Source of the DNA: Bacteroidales bacterium | Lineage (GTDB): Bacteria > Bacteroidota > Bacteroidia > Bacteroidales > WCHB1-69 | Length of the DNA stretch: 64,000 nt | Assembly (NCBI GenBank): GCA_017615595.1 | Contig: JAFZZT010000028.1 | Location: forward strand, 1-64,000 | Reading direction: 5' to 3' | Shown here: one piece after another, positions 55,201-62,722 of the stretch | Layout: every line of letters starts with the position of its first letter | Position numbering within the stretch: the first letter of the stretch is position 1 | Translations under genes and position numbers: made by a program | Notes under the pieces: model-generated | Database searches by the model: none | Seen by the model: the letters and a program-made list of their open reading frames with translations, nothing else | What the model was told of the DNA's origin: nothing

Positions 55201-57087
55201 GAAGTAGAGAGAGCCCGGCGCCGAATAGTTGGTGGTGTTGATGTAAGGATAGGTGGTAGAACTATTGGAGAAACCACCTCTGTTCCAGCAGGGGACAAAG
55301 GTGGTGGTGCCGGTCCCATAGCTGTCGAAGGTCTCCTCGTACGGCACATTGACGGAGACACAGAACGTGGAAAAGCTCAGCGTCTCGGTGGTCCAGTAAC
55401 TCTCGTCACCACCACCGCAGTCAGCTTGCACCTTGATGTAGAGCTGGTAGTCCGTCTGAGGCGTCAGTCCGTTGATGGTGAAGGAAGGAGAGGTCAACCC
55501 ATTGACCGAGGTCCAGTCGGTCTCGTCAGCGAACATGTACGACAGGTTCCAGAGCGTCTCGTTAGCCCCGGGAGTCCAGGAGAGGGTGACCTGCTGTTCG
55601 TCTGGGACAAAGGTGATGTCCGTGGGCTGTTCGCAGGTGGGGATGTAGTTGAGGTTGAAGTTGTCCACGTTCATATTCGAGAGCGCATCCGGGTCGCCGC
55701 AGCGCAGCGCAATATAGTGGTCGTGGCCGGTGTAGTTGTTGAAGTCCACATGGAAAGGCACCCAGGTAGAGGTGACAAAGGGCCTTAGCGTGTCGTAAGG
55801 ATGGAAGGTGGTGCCGTCTGTGGGATCGGTGATGGTGCCGATGACGATATAGTAATGGTTGTTGGTGGTGCGCAGCATCATGGATGCTCTCAGTGTGTTG
55901 ATGGCGATGCTGGAGTCTATCCTCGGGGTGCTGGCGATATCGTAGTAGGCCGTGTTGGAGTAGAAATACAAGCTGCCTGGGGCGGAGTAGTTGGTGGTGG
56001 TGATGTAGGGATAAACGGTGGAGGAGCCGTTGAAGAATCTGGTCCAACAGGTCGGGAAGATGTCGTCACCCGTACCGTAAGTGTCGAAGTTTTCATCGTA
56101 AGGCATCGAGAAGATAGAGCAAGGGTCGGGCAGCGTGGTGGCGCACACCAGCTGGGAACTCGCGTTGCCGCCGGTGGAATAGACCGCCTCCACCGAGTAG
56201 CAGTAAGGCGTCTCCATCGTCAGCCCCTCGTCTGTGTAGCTAAAGTCCTCGATCAAGGAGGTGTTCACCTGGACGTTGTCGCGATAGACGTTGAAGCCCA
56301 GCAGGTTCTCGTTGGCAAAGTAGCCCTTCACGATGAAAGGAACGCCCAGCTGTTCCAACGAGACGTCGTCAGACCAAGCTTGCCAACCTGTTGAGGTGAG
56401 CTGGATGCCATTGCCGGTGCTCACCTGGCCCAGGATGCAGACGGGAGGACACCAAGGGCCACTGCTGATGGAGCCCGTCATGGAGACGGTCACCCAGTAG
56501 GTGCCCGCCGGAAGGACGGTGTCGATGGTGGTTGTCACCCGCATGATGGGACGGGTGGTGTCCATCAGGGCGGTGGCGCTGGTACGGTATATGCCGGTCC
56601 AGCTGGAAGAGGTCATGCAGCTGGTCGTTCCGGAGGTCCACACGGGCGTGGAGGTGCTGTCCACCGGCTCCGTGTCGTAGATGGAGACGAAGGCCGCCGT
56701 GATGGACGAGGTGGTGGTGGAGCCCGTCTGGTAGGCGAAGAAGTCGATGGTGGAGATGTGCGCCGCCACCGGCAGCGTGAAGTCGTCACCCACCTTGAAG
56801 TGGGAGTTGTCGTTGATGTTCCGGCCTAGGATCGTCTGGCCGCCGTAGGAGCAGCTCACATCGTTGCCGTCATAGCCGCCGCCGGGGTAGATGACCATTT
56901 GCGACTGGTCCCATAGGTTGAGACGGAGCGGCTGGGTGGTCCCGGAGGGAATGCCCCAGGTGAGGTGGACGGCGTCATACGACAAGGCCGTGGCCGTTAC
57001 ATTGGTCGGGGGATTCTGCTGCGCCATCAGCGAAGTGCCGAGACCGGCCAGCAACAGCAGCAGCATGAAAGAGTACAGGTTTTTCAT
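49216..57087 (-). CDS. Giant T9SS-secreted adhesin-like protein with eight repeated anchor-J/Fn3 modules
   Basis: The protein has 2623 residues from the ATG at 57087 (MKNLYSFMLLLLLAGLGTSLMAQ); the frame extends to a TTG at 57120, but the signal peptide starts at the ATG. An N-terminal Fn3-like pair (about 25-330) is followed by eight repeats of about 255 residues. Each opens with LPYxENFDTYGTG ... FPxCWTK and YPYIxTTxYSAPGSLYFY, contains a YMDNVxVDYIPTC strand, and ends in an Fn3 domain. Three more Fn3 domains and a type-A sorting domain close it (LYPNPATEMISV, VYNVYGQL, GMYYLRVTTD, VTKSFVKR). The cleaved-adhesin fold recalls the haemagglutinin domains of gingipains, so glycan or matrix binding is likely. 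The near-identical repeats suggest growth by tandem duplication. Confidence 0.94.
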   Translation of the reverse strand: MKNLYSFMLLLLLAGLGTSLMAQQNPPTNVTATALSYDAVHLTWGIPSGTTQPLRLNLWDQSQMVIYPGGGYDGNDVSCSYGGQTILGRNINDNSHFKVGDDFTLPVAAHISTIDFFAYQTGSTTTSSITAAFVSIYDTEPVDSTSTPVWTSGTTSCMTSSSWTGIYRTSATALMDTTRPIMRVTTTIDTVLPAGTYWVTVSMTGSISSGPWCPPVCILGQVSTGNGIQLTSTGWQAWSDDVSLEQLGVPFIVKGYFANENLLGFNVYRDNVQVNTSLIEDFSYTDEGLTMETPYCYSVEAVYSTGGNASSQLVCATTLPDPCSIFSMPYDENFDTYGTGDDIFPTCWTRFFNGSSTVYPYITTTNYSAPGSLYFYSNTAYYDIASTPRIDSSIAINTLRASMMLRTTNNHYYIVIGTITDPTDGTTFHPYDTLRPFVTSTWVPFHVDFNNYTGHDHYIALRCGDPDALSNMNVDNFNLNYIPTCEQPTDITFVPDEQQVTLSWTPGANETLWNLSYMFADETDWTSVNGLTSPSFTINGLTPQTDYQLYIKVQADCGGGDESYWTTETLSFSTFCVSVNVPYEETFDSYGTGTTTFVPCWNRGGFSNSSTTYPYINTTNYSAPGSLYFYGTSATQTWATTPKINGAVNTLEVSFKLRKSSANYKLMVGVMTNPLDNSTFVPIDTLSPSATSTWESFSVPLTSYTGNGQFVAFMTPAGSANYMYMDNLLVDVAQTCLAPTTISAQDSTPHTISLVWSSMDNVNSYNLEYMLASDTAWTLVENISDTTYLLTNLVDGSLYQVRLNSNCGDGSHSHWSEPVTVQTQCLPITTLPYFEGFDTYGTGSGIFPTCFTKYYSGNVTTYPYVHSTHASGVGSLYLYSTAAYFDRASLPALDPSINVQNLQVSFKAYKTSANYKIVVGIMSDLTDPTSFVAIDTVAPTANSTWQSFEVPFNTYTGNGRYITFHTGFSATNAMYIDEVEVDYIPSCQKPYDLVLSNPQPTSLTASWKNYNANSSAMVQYKEFDAATWSEMIVSDTFAVINNLIPNMMYQVRVSALCADGSQSAWTDIQKANTGCAPISTFPYHNNFDCYGTGSGTFPACWTKSYSGSTSAYPYIYTTYYTAPGALYMYASSSYYVIAALPEIDNSINLNQLQISFMARKGAAAYQLVVGTMSNPADYTSFVPLDTVAPDAVNSWESFDVPLSAYTGTNHYIAFRSGSGSALNTIYIDNVVVDYIPTCFRPTDVSVENYTQNEATIFWTPGASETTWNLSYKPADDTVWTTIQSLVDTFYVLTGLTSNTSYEVRVQADCNGTEFSEWTNIITFHTMCDPVVTLPYTEDFESYPTGAANYPACWSRMTNATSDYPYVTSTAHNSTRSLYFYTTTGTYCYAVLPELDASIDISHLVLSSYIRKSSAANYLEVGVMTNPFDRSTFQLIERITPDTTTVFEPSEVYFIGYTGPGHFIAIRSEEGVAATMYMDDIVLSVAPDCIAPQHLAASNIMSSSATVSWDAPAGIPSWDLCYGVTGFNVATATPITLGDDHYTLTNLTSNTTYDVYVRSTCQDGPTEWKKLTFTTSCSPITEFPFTEDFDTYGTGSNAFPACWTKISNTTTAPYITSTTASTGLTLPGALYFYSASASYYQYAVMPEMDVNMSDMQISLAFKAAMGNVHHIDVGVMTDAHDTATFELIETIEPHTAVWNGFTVPFSSYTGTGRFIAFRTLGLTTCYLDHLVVDYAPGCVMPHNLTVDSLTTTTASVSWTPGHGEAEWTLSYGPVGYFPNVTGTQVTVSQPNYTITGLDPATTYDFYVKSVCSPTETSDWSNNCTFQTNCLYIDSLPYTENFDDYGTGTLAFPTCWGRYTSYLSSTRYPYINTTHYSGVGALYFYSTSTTHTIATMPEFDPSIDISTLRVNVKLNKNSAAYNLKVGVMEDPTDISTFVAIDSLSPSTTSVWESFSVDLDSYTGNGRYIAFVSNGAANYMYMDDVMIQFIPTCEQPTNVHLTGLDVTTATVSWDVADSLGTSWEVNYGPAGFTPGTGSTVTSTTPSATITGLTANTTYDVYVKQICGPGEESIYAEMFSFSTLCNPIDVLPFTENFDTYAGSTSTTISVNNLPDCWGHFNNGTITSYSGYPALYSNSTYAASGTNSVRFYAYTTTSYGDQMLILPALNTTTYPMNSVQLEFEARGYSTSTNYNGLLYVGVLNNVTNFNSFVPVDTVHVIGTTFETYTVKFENYSGTGSHIAIWAPKFSNADYNVAYLDDFSLDLIPCDMPTNIQISDITSTSAQVSWTPGGSETSWTVAYRETTGASWITTTASSPSVTLSNLTPETNYSVRVQADCGNGQSEWTAIDTFMTAAAPNCPTPTNLQVAVNGTTATFSWSQEPNTANEWELFFRPVGGTYQTVTVTTNSYTVNNLTYDVTYEAYVVAHCTNGVNSDPSNVITFTVASEPTCPAPTNLTATLDPSSHTTVILTWQQETGTANEWQVNYRQTTENDWISVTANATTHTLSALVPNVDYEINVVAHCNNGLTSDPSNTTTIHTDNVGIQSYLEKAVNLYPNPATEMISVEVSDANILITGVEVYNVYGQLVNTIVSTENPLHINVSGLADGMYYLRVTTDNGVVTKSFVKR

Positions 57088-57144
57088 AATACAAGTAGTT
57101 TTATTGTGAATATATTTCAATTATCACCAGTAGAAAATAGAGAC

Positions 57145-57154
57145 GGCAAATATA
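57145..57154 (-). promoter_or_regulatory. -7 box of the 2623-residue adhesin gene
   Basis: TATATTTGCC on the minus strand, 57 bases ahead of the chosen ATG. Confidence 0.55.
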
Positions 57155-57274
57155 AACATTTTGGAAGAAAAGAAGCCATCCCCATGATGAAATAATAAAT
57201 GTCAACTGTACACATGAAAACAGTCTCCCTTGCACGCCTCGTCACCAGGGCAGACGCGCTATTGAAAAAAACAC

Positions 57275-57284
57275 TATCTTTGCC
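57275..57284 (+). promoter_or_regulatory. -7 box of the SGNH hydrolase gene
   Basis: TATCTTTGCC, 12 bases ahead of the ATG. Confidence 0.65.
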
Positions 57285-57296
57285 GAAAAATAATAT

Positions 57297-57974
57297 ATGA
57301 GAAAAATAGCGTGTATCATACTCCTTCTCACCATGACCTTTTCAGCTTTTCCACAAGACGACTGGTTCGGCTTCAACCGCTTCCAAATCGACAACGAGCG
57401 CATTGCCCAAAATGGTGAATTCCCCGAGGTGGTCTTCATGGGCAATTCCATCACCGAATACTGGGCCTACTACCATCCCGAGTTCTTCGCCGAACACCAC
57501 TACTGCGGCAGAGGCATCGGCGGCCAGACCTCTGCCCAGATGCTGCTCCGCTTCACGGCCGACGTCGTCAATCTCCATCCCAAAGCGGTGGTCATCATGG
57601 CGGGCACCAACGATGTGGCGCACAACACCTACTGGGTGGAGCCCGACAAGGTAGTCGATAACGTCGTGGCCATGTGCCTCTTAGCCCGCGCCCACGACAT
57701 CGTGCCAATCATCAGCTCCATCCCGCCCTGCGCATCCTTCGTGTGGAATCCCGATATCCAAAACGCCGCCCAGACGATAGTCGAGATCAATAAGAAACTG
57801 AAAGCCTATGCTGCAGCCAACGACTTGGTGTATGTGGATTATCACGCCGCCCTCGCCGATAACCAAAACGGCTTTCGGAAAAATCTCAGCGAAGACGGAT
57901 GCCACCCCAACCCCGACACCTACTTCATCATGGAGGAACTGGTGCTGAAGGCCATCGACAAGGCGTTGAAATAG
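57297..57974 (+). CDS. Secreted SGNH/GDSL-family hydrolase
   Basis: The 225-residue protein has a short signal (MRKIACIILLLTMTFSAFPQ). The four SGNH blocks are visible: VVFMGNSITEYW with the nucleophile Ser, GRGIGGQTSAQ with Gly, IMAGTNDVAHN with Asn, and SEDGCHPNPDTY with the Asp-x-x-His pair. The PAF-acetylhydrolase-like spacing is common in Bacteroidota sialate and xylan acetylesterases, so removal of acetyl groups from glycans is a fair guess. The substrate is not decided by sequence. Confidence 0.92.
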   Translation: MRKIACIILLLTMTFSAFPQDDWFGFNRFQIDNERIAQNGEFPEVVFMGNSITEYWAYYHPEFFAEHHYCGRGIGGQTSAQMLLRFTADVVNLHPKAVVIMAGTNDVAHNTYWVEPDKVVDNVVAMCLLARAHDIVPIISSIPPCASFVWNPDIQNAAQTIVEINKKLKAYAAANDLVYVDYHAALADNQNGFRKNLSEDGCHPNPDTYFIMEELVLKAIDKALK

Positions 57975-58110
57975 TTTCCTTGCTATGACCGCCAGATAAT
58001 CCCTGTTCTTCTTTTTTGGCAAAATTTTTGCAAGGGAAAACAAGCGCATATCCAAAAATACGGGTGTGCCGATATGTTGTTTTTAGTAAGTAATTGTAAA
58101 TTATAATAAT

Positions 58111-58749
58111 ATGAACGAGGAAGAAGTAAAAGATCCTGCATTGGACAATGAAATGCGGGAAACGGAATTGTCTGAAAAGGAGGAACAAACTGACAATACG
58201 ACTGTCACAGAACCCGAAAATGAGGAAAAAAAGAAGGAAGGCAAGTCTTTCTTCTCCAAAAAAAATAATAAAGAAAAACAGAAAATTGAGGAGCTGGAGG
58301 CACAAGTGGAGAAGCTGCAAGCTGAAAAGGCGGAACTCAACGACCGCTTCCTGCGTCTCTATTCCGAATTCGACAACTACAAGAAACGTGTCAACAAGGA
58401 GAAACTGGACTTGATTGCCACTGCCTCCGAGAAGGTGATCGTGAGCCTGCTGCCCATCATGGACGACTTTGAACGAGCCATTGCCGCCAACGAGAAGGTG
58501 GAGGACGTGGCCGCCATCAAGGAAGGTTTTAATCTGATATACAACAAGATGCAACAGATGCTGACCCGTCACAATGTGAAGGAGATAGAGGCTATCGGCC
58601 AAGAGTTCGACACCGACCTGCACGAGGCCGTGACCCACTTCCCAGTCGAGAAGGAGGAGGACAAGGGCAAGGTGATTGACGTGACGGAGAAGGGCTACAA
58701 ACTGTCAGACAAGGTGATCCGCTACGCCAAGGTGGTGGTGGGCCAGTAA
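58111..58749 (+). CDS. grpE: Nucleotide exchange factor GrpE
   Basis: GrpE (212 residues) releases ADP from DnaK. A long acidic and Lys-rich head (to about 55) leads into the dimer coiled coil (IEELEAQVEKLQAEKAELND) and the core motif RFLRLYSEFDNYKKRVNKEK. The beta domain follows, with QEFDTDLHEAVTHFPVE and GYKLSDKVIRYAKVVVGQ. It is 15 bases ahead of dnaJ, forming a co-chaperone operon; dnaK is not in the window. The upstream -7 box is only a weak aattttt gc variant. Confidence 0.96.
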   Translation: MNEEEVKDPALDNEMRETELSEKEEQTDNTTVTEPENEEKKKEGKSFFSKKNNKEKQKIEELEAQVEKLQAEKAELNDRFLRLYSEFDNYKKRVNKEKLDLIATASEKVIVSLLPIMDDFERAIAANEKVEDVAAIKEGFNLIYNKMQQMLTRHNVKEIEAIGQEFDTDLHEAVTHFPVEKEEDKGKVIDVTEKGYKLSDKVIRYAKVVVGQ

Positions 58750-58764
58750 CAGAAAGGAGACATT

Positions 58765-59928
58765 ATGGCAGAGAAAAGAGACTATTACGAGGTGCTGGGC
58801 ATCACCAAAGAGGCCTCGGCAGACGAGATAAAGAAGGCCTACCGCAAGAAGGCCATGCAGTACCACCCCGACCGTAACCCCGGCGACAAGGAAGCCGAGG
58901 AGAAGTTCAAGGAGGCGGCGGAGGCGTATGATGTGCTGAGCAACCCTGACAAGAAAGCCCGCTACGACCAGTTCGGCCATGCCGGCATGGGCAGTGCGGC
59001 CAGCGACTTCTCCGGTGCCAACATCAACGACATCTTCAGCCACTTCGCCGACATCTTCGGTGGCGGCTTCGGCGGGGGATTCAACATCGGCGACCTCTTC
59101 GGCGGCGGGGGCGGCGGCGCAGCCCAGCGCGTGCGTCGTGGCACCAACATCCGCATCAAGGTTAAGATGACCTTGGAAGAGGCGGCCAACGTGACCGAGA
59201 AGAAGCTGAAAATCAACAAATATGTGCCCTGTACCCATTGCAACGGCACCGGCGCCAAAGACGAGCACAGCAAGGAGACCTGTCCTACCTGCCACGGACG
59301 CGGTCAGGTGATGCAGCAGCAACGCTCTATGTTCGGCGTCATCCAGCAGGTGTCGGAGTGCCCCACCTGTCACGGTTCCGGCGAGGTGATCAAAGACAAG
59401 TGCCCCCACTGTCACGGCAATGGCATCGTGAAGGGCGAGGAGGTGGTGCAAGTCTCCATCCCGGCGGGCGTCGATAACGGCATGCAGCTCACCCTGCGGG
59501 GCAAAGGCAACGCCGCACCCAACGGCGGCATCAACGGCGATCTGCTCGTCGCCATCGAGGTGGCCGACCACGACATCTTCGAGCGTGATGGCAACAACCT
59601 GTACCTTAACTATCACATCAGCATCCCGCAGGCGGCCCTCGGCGCTCAGGTGGAGATCCCCACGCTGACCGGCAAGGCCCGTATCAAGATACCCGCCGGC
59701 ACCCAGAGCGGTCAGGTGCTGCGTCTGCAAGGCAAAGGACTCCCCGAGATCAACCGCGGCAACACGGGCGACCTCATCGTCAATATCAACGTGTGGACTC
59801 CCAAGTCACTGACCAAGGAAGAAAAGGAGATCCTGGAGAAACTCAGCACCCACGACAACTTCGTGCCCAAGCCCGGCAAGAGCGACCGCAGCGTCTTCAA
59901 CCGCGTGCGGCAGTTCTTCAACGACTAA
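58765..59928 (+). CDS. dnaJ: Chaperone protein DnaJ
   Basis: The 387-residue protein is a type-I DnaJ. The J domain holds the HPD tripeptide in [20 protein letters not shown] Gly/Phe-rich region (about 85-120) follows. The zinc region has four CxxCxGxG repeats ([32 protein letters not shown], about 155-230), and the C-terminal client-binding domains end [11 protein letters not shown]. It stimulates DnaK ATP hydrolysis. Second gene of the grpE-dnaJ operon. Confidence 0.97.
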   Translation: MAEKRDYYEVLGITKEASADEIKKAYRKKAMQYHPDRNPGDKEAEEKFKEAAEAYDVLSNPDKKARYDQFGHAGMGSAASDFSGANINDIFSHFADIFGGGFGGGFNIGDLFGGGGGGAAQRVRRGTNIRIKVKMTLEEAANVTEKKLKINKYVPCTHCNGTGAKDEHSKETCPTCHGRGQVMQQQRSMFGVIQQVSECPTCHGSGEVIKDKCPHCHGNGIVKGEEVVQVSIPAGVDNGMQLTLRGKGNAAPNGGINGDLLVAIEVADHDIFERDGNNLYLNYHISIPQAALGAQVEIPTLTGKARIKIPAGTQSGQVLRLQGKGLPEINRGNTGDLIVNINVWTPKSLTKEEKEILEKLSTHDNFVPKPGKSDRSVFNRVRQFFND

Positions 59929-59958
59929 GCTATAAAGTGGTGGAACGGCCTTCCTTCC

Positions 59959-61674
59959 CTATTGTTTCAACCACTCCAATGCCTTCTCCAACAGCTCGTC
60001 CCGACCTTCGCGGACGCCCTTTACTGTGGGCCAAACATAGATGTCGGGGATGATGCCGACACGCTGCGTTTCCGTGCCGTCCGGATAATAGATGCCGATT
60101 CCAGAGAAATAGGAGCAGACCCCGCCCGGAAGCCGGATGCCCACCACATCGCCGTCCGCGCCCGCCGTCGTGTTCCCGATGACGATGCTGTTTGGGAGTG
60201 TGCGGTACATCATGGTGCAAAACTCTGCATGACTCTGCGAACGCTCATTGATGAGAATGGCGATTTTGCCCGTATAGGCTTGCTTGCCTTTGCCGGTATA
60301 ATTAGGATTGGTCCAAACAAAAGATCCGGGATTGGTCAAGTCTGGACAAGTGGCCTTGAAAAAGGGTCTTGATTTGTCAGACAAAACACCATATAACATA
60401 TAGTTGATGCTCTCGTTCGGATATTCTCTCAAATCCAAGATCAGCGCTTTGGTGGTGTGCAAGGTGTCCGCGATACGTTCCACCCATTCTTTGGTGATAT
60501 CGTCCATGGAGACATATCCGATGCTGTCACCTAACACTTTATAGCAAACGCTGTCGGTTTGGAATTTTGGTTCCATCTCTTCAATATTATATCGGGTGAT
60601 GGTGGTCTCTTTCGGAACGCCATTCGAAACAAATGAGATGCGTGCAGTGGGCTTGTCGCCGCTACAAATATCCCACAACAGTTGCCGGAGCTTTGCACGG
60701 TGGTTGGATGCGGCATAATAGGGTGCCAGACTGTCAATCCTGTACGAGACAGGTTGGCCATCGATGTGGGTGATGACATCCCCGATATGCGGACCTGCAC
60801 TATCGACTTTTTCCAGATCCCAGTAATCGGAAACCACCAAGGTGTCATTCTGCAAGAAGCTCACCTTGAACGGAGGTCGGTAATAATCCAACGACTGTGT
60901 GGATTTCATTGACCAAACGGCACCGTGGGTGTCGTCAATTTTGGCGATCAGGCGCCTGACAGCTCTCCAATAGGTCTTTTTGTCCTCGGCGGAGATGAAA
61001 GAGGCTAAATGTTTCTTCATGACCGTGTTCCAGTCGGCATCCATAAGATATTTGTCCGGGAAGAAATAATACACCATGTTCCAATACCGGTAGAGGGCTA
61101 AGAGTCGGAAGCCGGCGTCAGGGCACTCCATCTCGGCATAGTCGTTTTCGTGGGTGAAGTTCGCCGTTTTTACCCATATAGAAGAATAGCTCACATAATA
61201 AAGTCCATTATGGCGGTTTTGATATATATTCATCAGCGTCTTGTAGAGCTTTGGAGACAGATCCTCCGGGTTGATCCACGCCAAATCGGGCTTCAGAAAA
61301 GCGTTGGGATTCACGGGCTTGACCTCTTTGTTGACAGGAATCTTCCCGTAATGAAGAATCCATTTGGCCAAGTAGGCGTCACGCTGTTTGTTGTCTGTCA
61401 CTTTCAGGTAACCGGGCAGCATCCGGAAAAGCTCGTAATCCCAGTTATACGCACCTTTGGAAATGGTCGGGTGGTGATATTTCAGGAATCCCCAAACACG
61501 ACCTAACAGCTCGAGGTTGTCCTCTAATTGCGGGGTCATTTCGGGAAAAACCACGTTGGAGCCGTGATCATACGCCGTGTCTTGGACTGCGCCAGACTTG
61601 TTAGATGGTGTTTGTGCATCAGAGAGGGTTGCACAGAAAAAGAGCAGGATGATGAAGAGGATATGTTTTTTCAT
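59959..61674 (-). CDS. Secreted S41-family peptidase with PDZ domain
   Basis: The 571-residue protein has a signal peptide (MKKHILFIILLFFCATLSDAQ). An N-terminal helical domain specific to Bacteroidota S41 proteins follows (VWGFLKYHHPTISKGAYNWDYELF). A PDZ-like segment lies around 285-320 (GPHIGDVITHIDGQPVSYRI). The S41 core has YVSMDDITKEW, LILDLREYPNE, and the nucleophile region INERSQSHAEFCTMMY, then GNTTAGADGDV. It should cleave peptides in the periplasm or at the surface, like tail-specific or tricorn-type proteases. No T9SS tag. It converges on dnaJ. Confidence 0.93.
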   Translation of the reverse strand: MKKHILFIILLFFCATLSDAQTPSNKSGAVQDTAYDHGSNVVFPEMTPQLEDNLELLGRVWGFLKYHHPTISKGAYNWDYELFRMLPGYLKVTDNKQRDAYLAKWILHYGKIPVNKEVKPVNPNAFLKPDLAWINPEDLSPKLYKTLMNIYQNRHNGLYYVSYSSIWVKTANFTHENDYAEMECPDAGFRLLALYRYWNMVYYFFPDKYLMDADWNTVMKKHLASFISAEDKKTYWRAVRRLIAKIDDTHGAVWSMKSTQSLDYYRPPFKVSFLQNDTLVVSDYWDLEKVDSAGPHIGDVITHIDGQPVSYRIDSLAPYYAASNHRAKLRQLLWDICSGDKPTARISFVSNGVPKETTITRYNIEEMEPKFQTDSVCYKVLGDSIGYVSMDDITKEWVERIADTLHTTKALILDLREYPNESINYMLYGVLSDKSRPFFKATCPDLTNPGSFVWTNPNYTGKGKQAYTGKIAILINERSQSHAEFCTMMYRTLPNSIVIGNTTAGADGDVVGIRLPGGVCSYFSGIGIYYPDGTETQRVGIIPDIYVWPTVKGVREGRDELLEKALEWLKQ

Positions 61675-61690
61675 AAACTGTTATTTCGCT

Positions 61691-61700
61691 GGCAAAAGTA
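61691..61700 (-). promoter_or_regulatory. -7 box of the S41 peptidase gene
   Basis: TACTTTTGCC on the minus strand, 16 bases ahead of the ATG. Confidence 0.65.
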
Positions 61701-61741
61701 GAAATTTTTCAGAACTGGCTTTGGTATAGCCGAAAAAAATG

Positions 61742-61750
61742 TATTTTTGC
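61742..61750 (+). promoter_or_regulatory. -7 box of the toxin-antitoxin pair
   Basis: TATTTTTGC, 19 bases ahead of the antitoxin ATG. Confidence 0.65.
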
Positions 61751-61769
61751 AAATTGAAAAATTTGTAAT

Positions 61770-61982
61770 ATGAAAGCTAAAAACTATAAAAAACCAAAAC
61801 AAAAAACACTAGTTGCTAAGGAGCCTTCTGTTGCATATAACTCAAGAGGTTTGGACAGTTCTACTTCGGTGATGACTCCTGACGGCGTAGCTTCTGCTGA
61901 CACTGATACCATGACAGTGGATGAGTACATAGGTAGAATCAGAAAAGCGCTTGACCGACGCTATGAAAACATACAATGTTAG
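61770..61982 (+). CDS. Small antitoxin-like protein upstream of a ParE-type toxin
   Basis: The 70-residue protein has a basic head (MKAKNYKKPKQKTLVAKEPS) and a C-terminal segment MTVDEYIGRIRKALDRRYEN that could be the toxin-binding helix. No ribbon-helix-helix motif is clear. The call rests on position: its last 20 bases overlap the toxin start, and the pair shares one promoter. Confidence 0.75.
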   Translation: MKAKNYKKPKQKTLVAKEPSVAYNSRGLDSSTSVMTPDGVASADTDTMTVDEYIGRIRKALDRRYENIQC

Positions 61983-62271
61983 AGTAAAGAAAACTGCTGA
62001 AAAAGATATTGATTCCATCGCAGATTTCCTATTTGACAAACTCTCTTTAGAAGGTGCATATCGGTATCTGGATGTAATAGGACAAGAGATAAAGTCTCTT
62101 TCAATTTATGCGGATTGTTATACGACAAGTCGTTCTCGCACAATTCGATCTGTTCATCCGAAGGCCCGTCGCATGGTGTCTCACAATCACAAGTTCGTAT
62201 ATGTTTTTCATATTGAAGACGATACAGCTATGCTAGACCGTGTGTTGATTGGTAAGATGATAGTGGATTAG
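61963..62271 (+). CDS. RelE/ParE-family toxin
   Basis: The 102-residue protein starts at the ATG at 61963, inside the antitoxin gene; the longer frame from 61951 adds four residues of the antitoxin overlap. ParE-fold marks are the N-terminal YNVRVKKTAEKDIDSIADFLF, the central SRTIRSVHPKARRM, and FVYVFHIEDDTAMLDRVLIGK. Family members poison gyrase or cut mRNA at the ribosome; which one applies here is not decided by sequence. Confidence 0.88.
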   Translation: MKTYNVRVKKTAEKDIDSIADFLFDKLSLEGAYRYLDVIGQEIKSLSIYADCYTTSRSRTIRSVHPKARRMVSHNHKFVYVFHIEDDTAMLDRVLIGKMIVD

Positions 62272-62279
62272 CAATGGTA

Positions 62280-62630
62280 TTATTTCCGTTTCCTCTCATA
62301 CTTCCCCTTCACAATCTCAAACGAATTCTTTGTCAGCTCCTTGAGTAGTTCCGTGTCAATGGTTTGCAGGTTGATGCCGATCCAGTACTTGGGGTTGAAA
62401 TGGTTGTCGGGGGTCTCCACGCCGGGGGTGGTGCCGAGCAGCTCGGCGATGCGTTCGGGCTGGCATTTCACCACCACGGTGAACTCGTGGAGGTCGCAGT
62501 AGCAGAAGGTGTGGCCGCAGACGTAGAACACCAACAAGGTGTCGCCGCCGGGCATCTTCGCAAAGGGGAACTTTTCCTCCACCTCGCCCAACGACAGGCA
62601 AAACTCTCGGAATTCTTCGAGATTCATCAT
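62280..62630 (-). CDS. MmcQ/YjbR family protein
   Basis: The 116-residue protein has the YjbR pattern: MNLEEFREFCLSLGEVEEKFPFAKMPGG, then VVVKCQPERIAELL and PDNHFNPKYWIGINLQ, with the final helix ELTKNSFEIVKGKY. The fold is CyaY-like, and DNA binding has been suggested for the family. The start could also be the second Met (62627). No promoter is clear. Confidence 0.92.
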   Translation of the reverse strand: MMNLEEFREFCLSLGEVEEKFPFAKMPGGDTLLVFYVCGHTFCYCDLHEFTVVVKCQPERIAELLGTTPGVETPDNHFNPKYWIGINLQTIDTELLKELTKNSFEIVKGKYERKRK

Positions 62631-62722
62631 TCTTGTACTATTTTGCCGTGTATCTCACGTATTCACGAGGATAATATACGTGCAGATCCGCGCGATACGC
62701 GGAGAATAAAGATACGCGGAGA

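Noticed and set aside
54481..55788. 435-codon plus-strand frame opposite the giant adhesin, with several similar ones from 49588 to 56394
   Set aside because: They mirror the repeated modules of the minus-strand gene; composition explains their length.
49216..57087. Repeats in the adhesin gene as a CRISPR-like or transposon array
   Set aside because: The repeats are long, in frame and protein-coding modules; no short direct repeats with unique spacers occur anywhere in the window.
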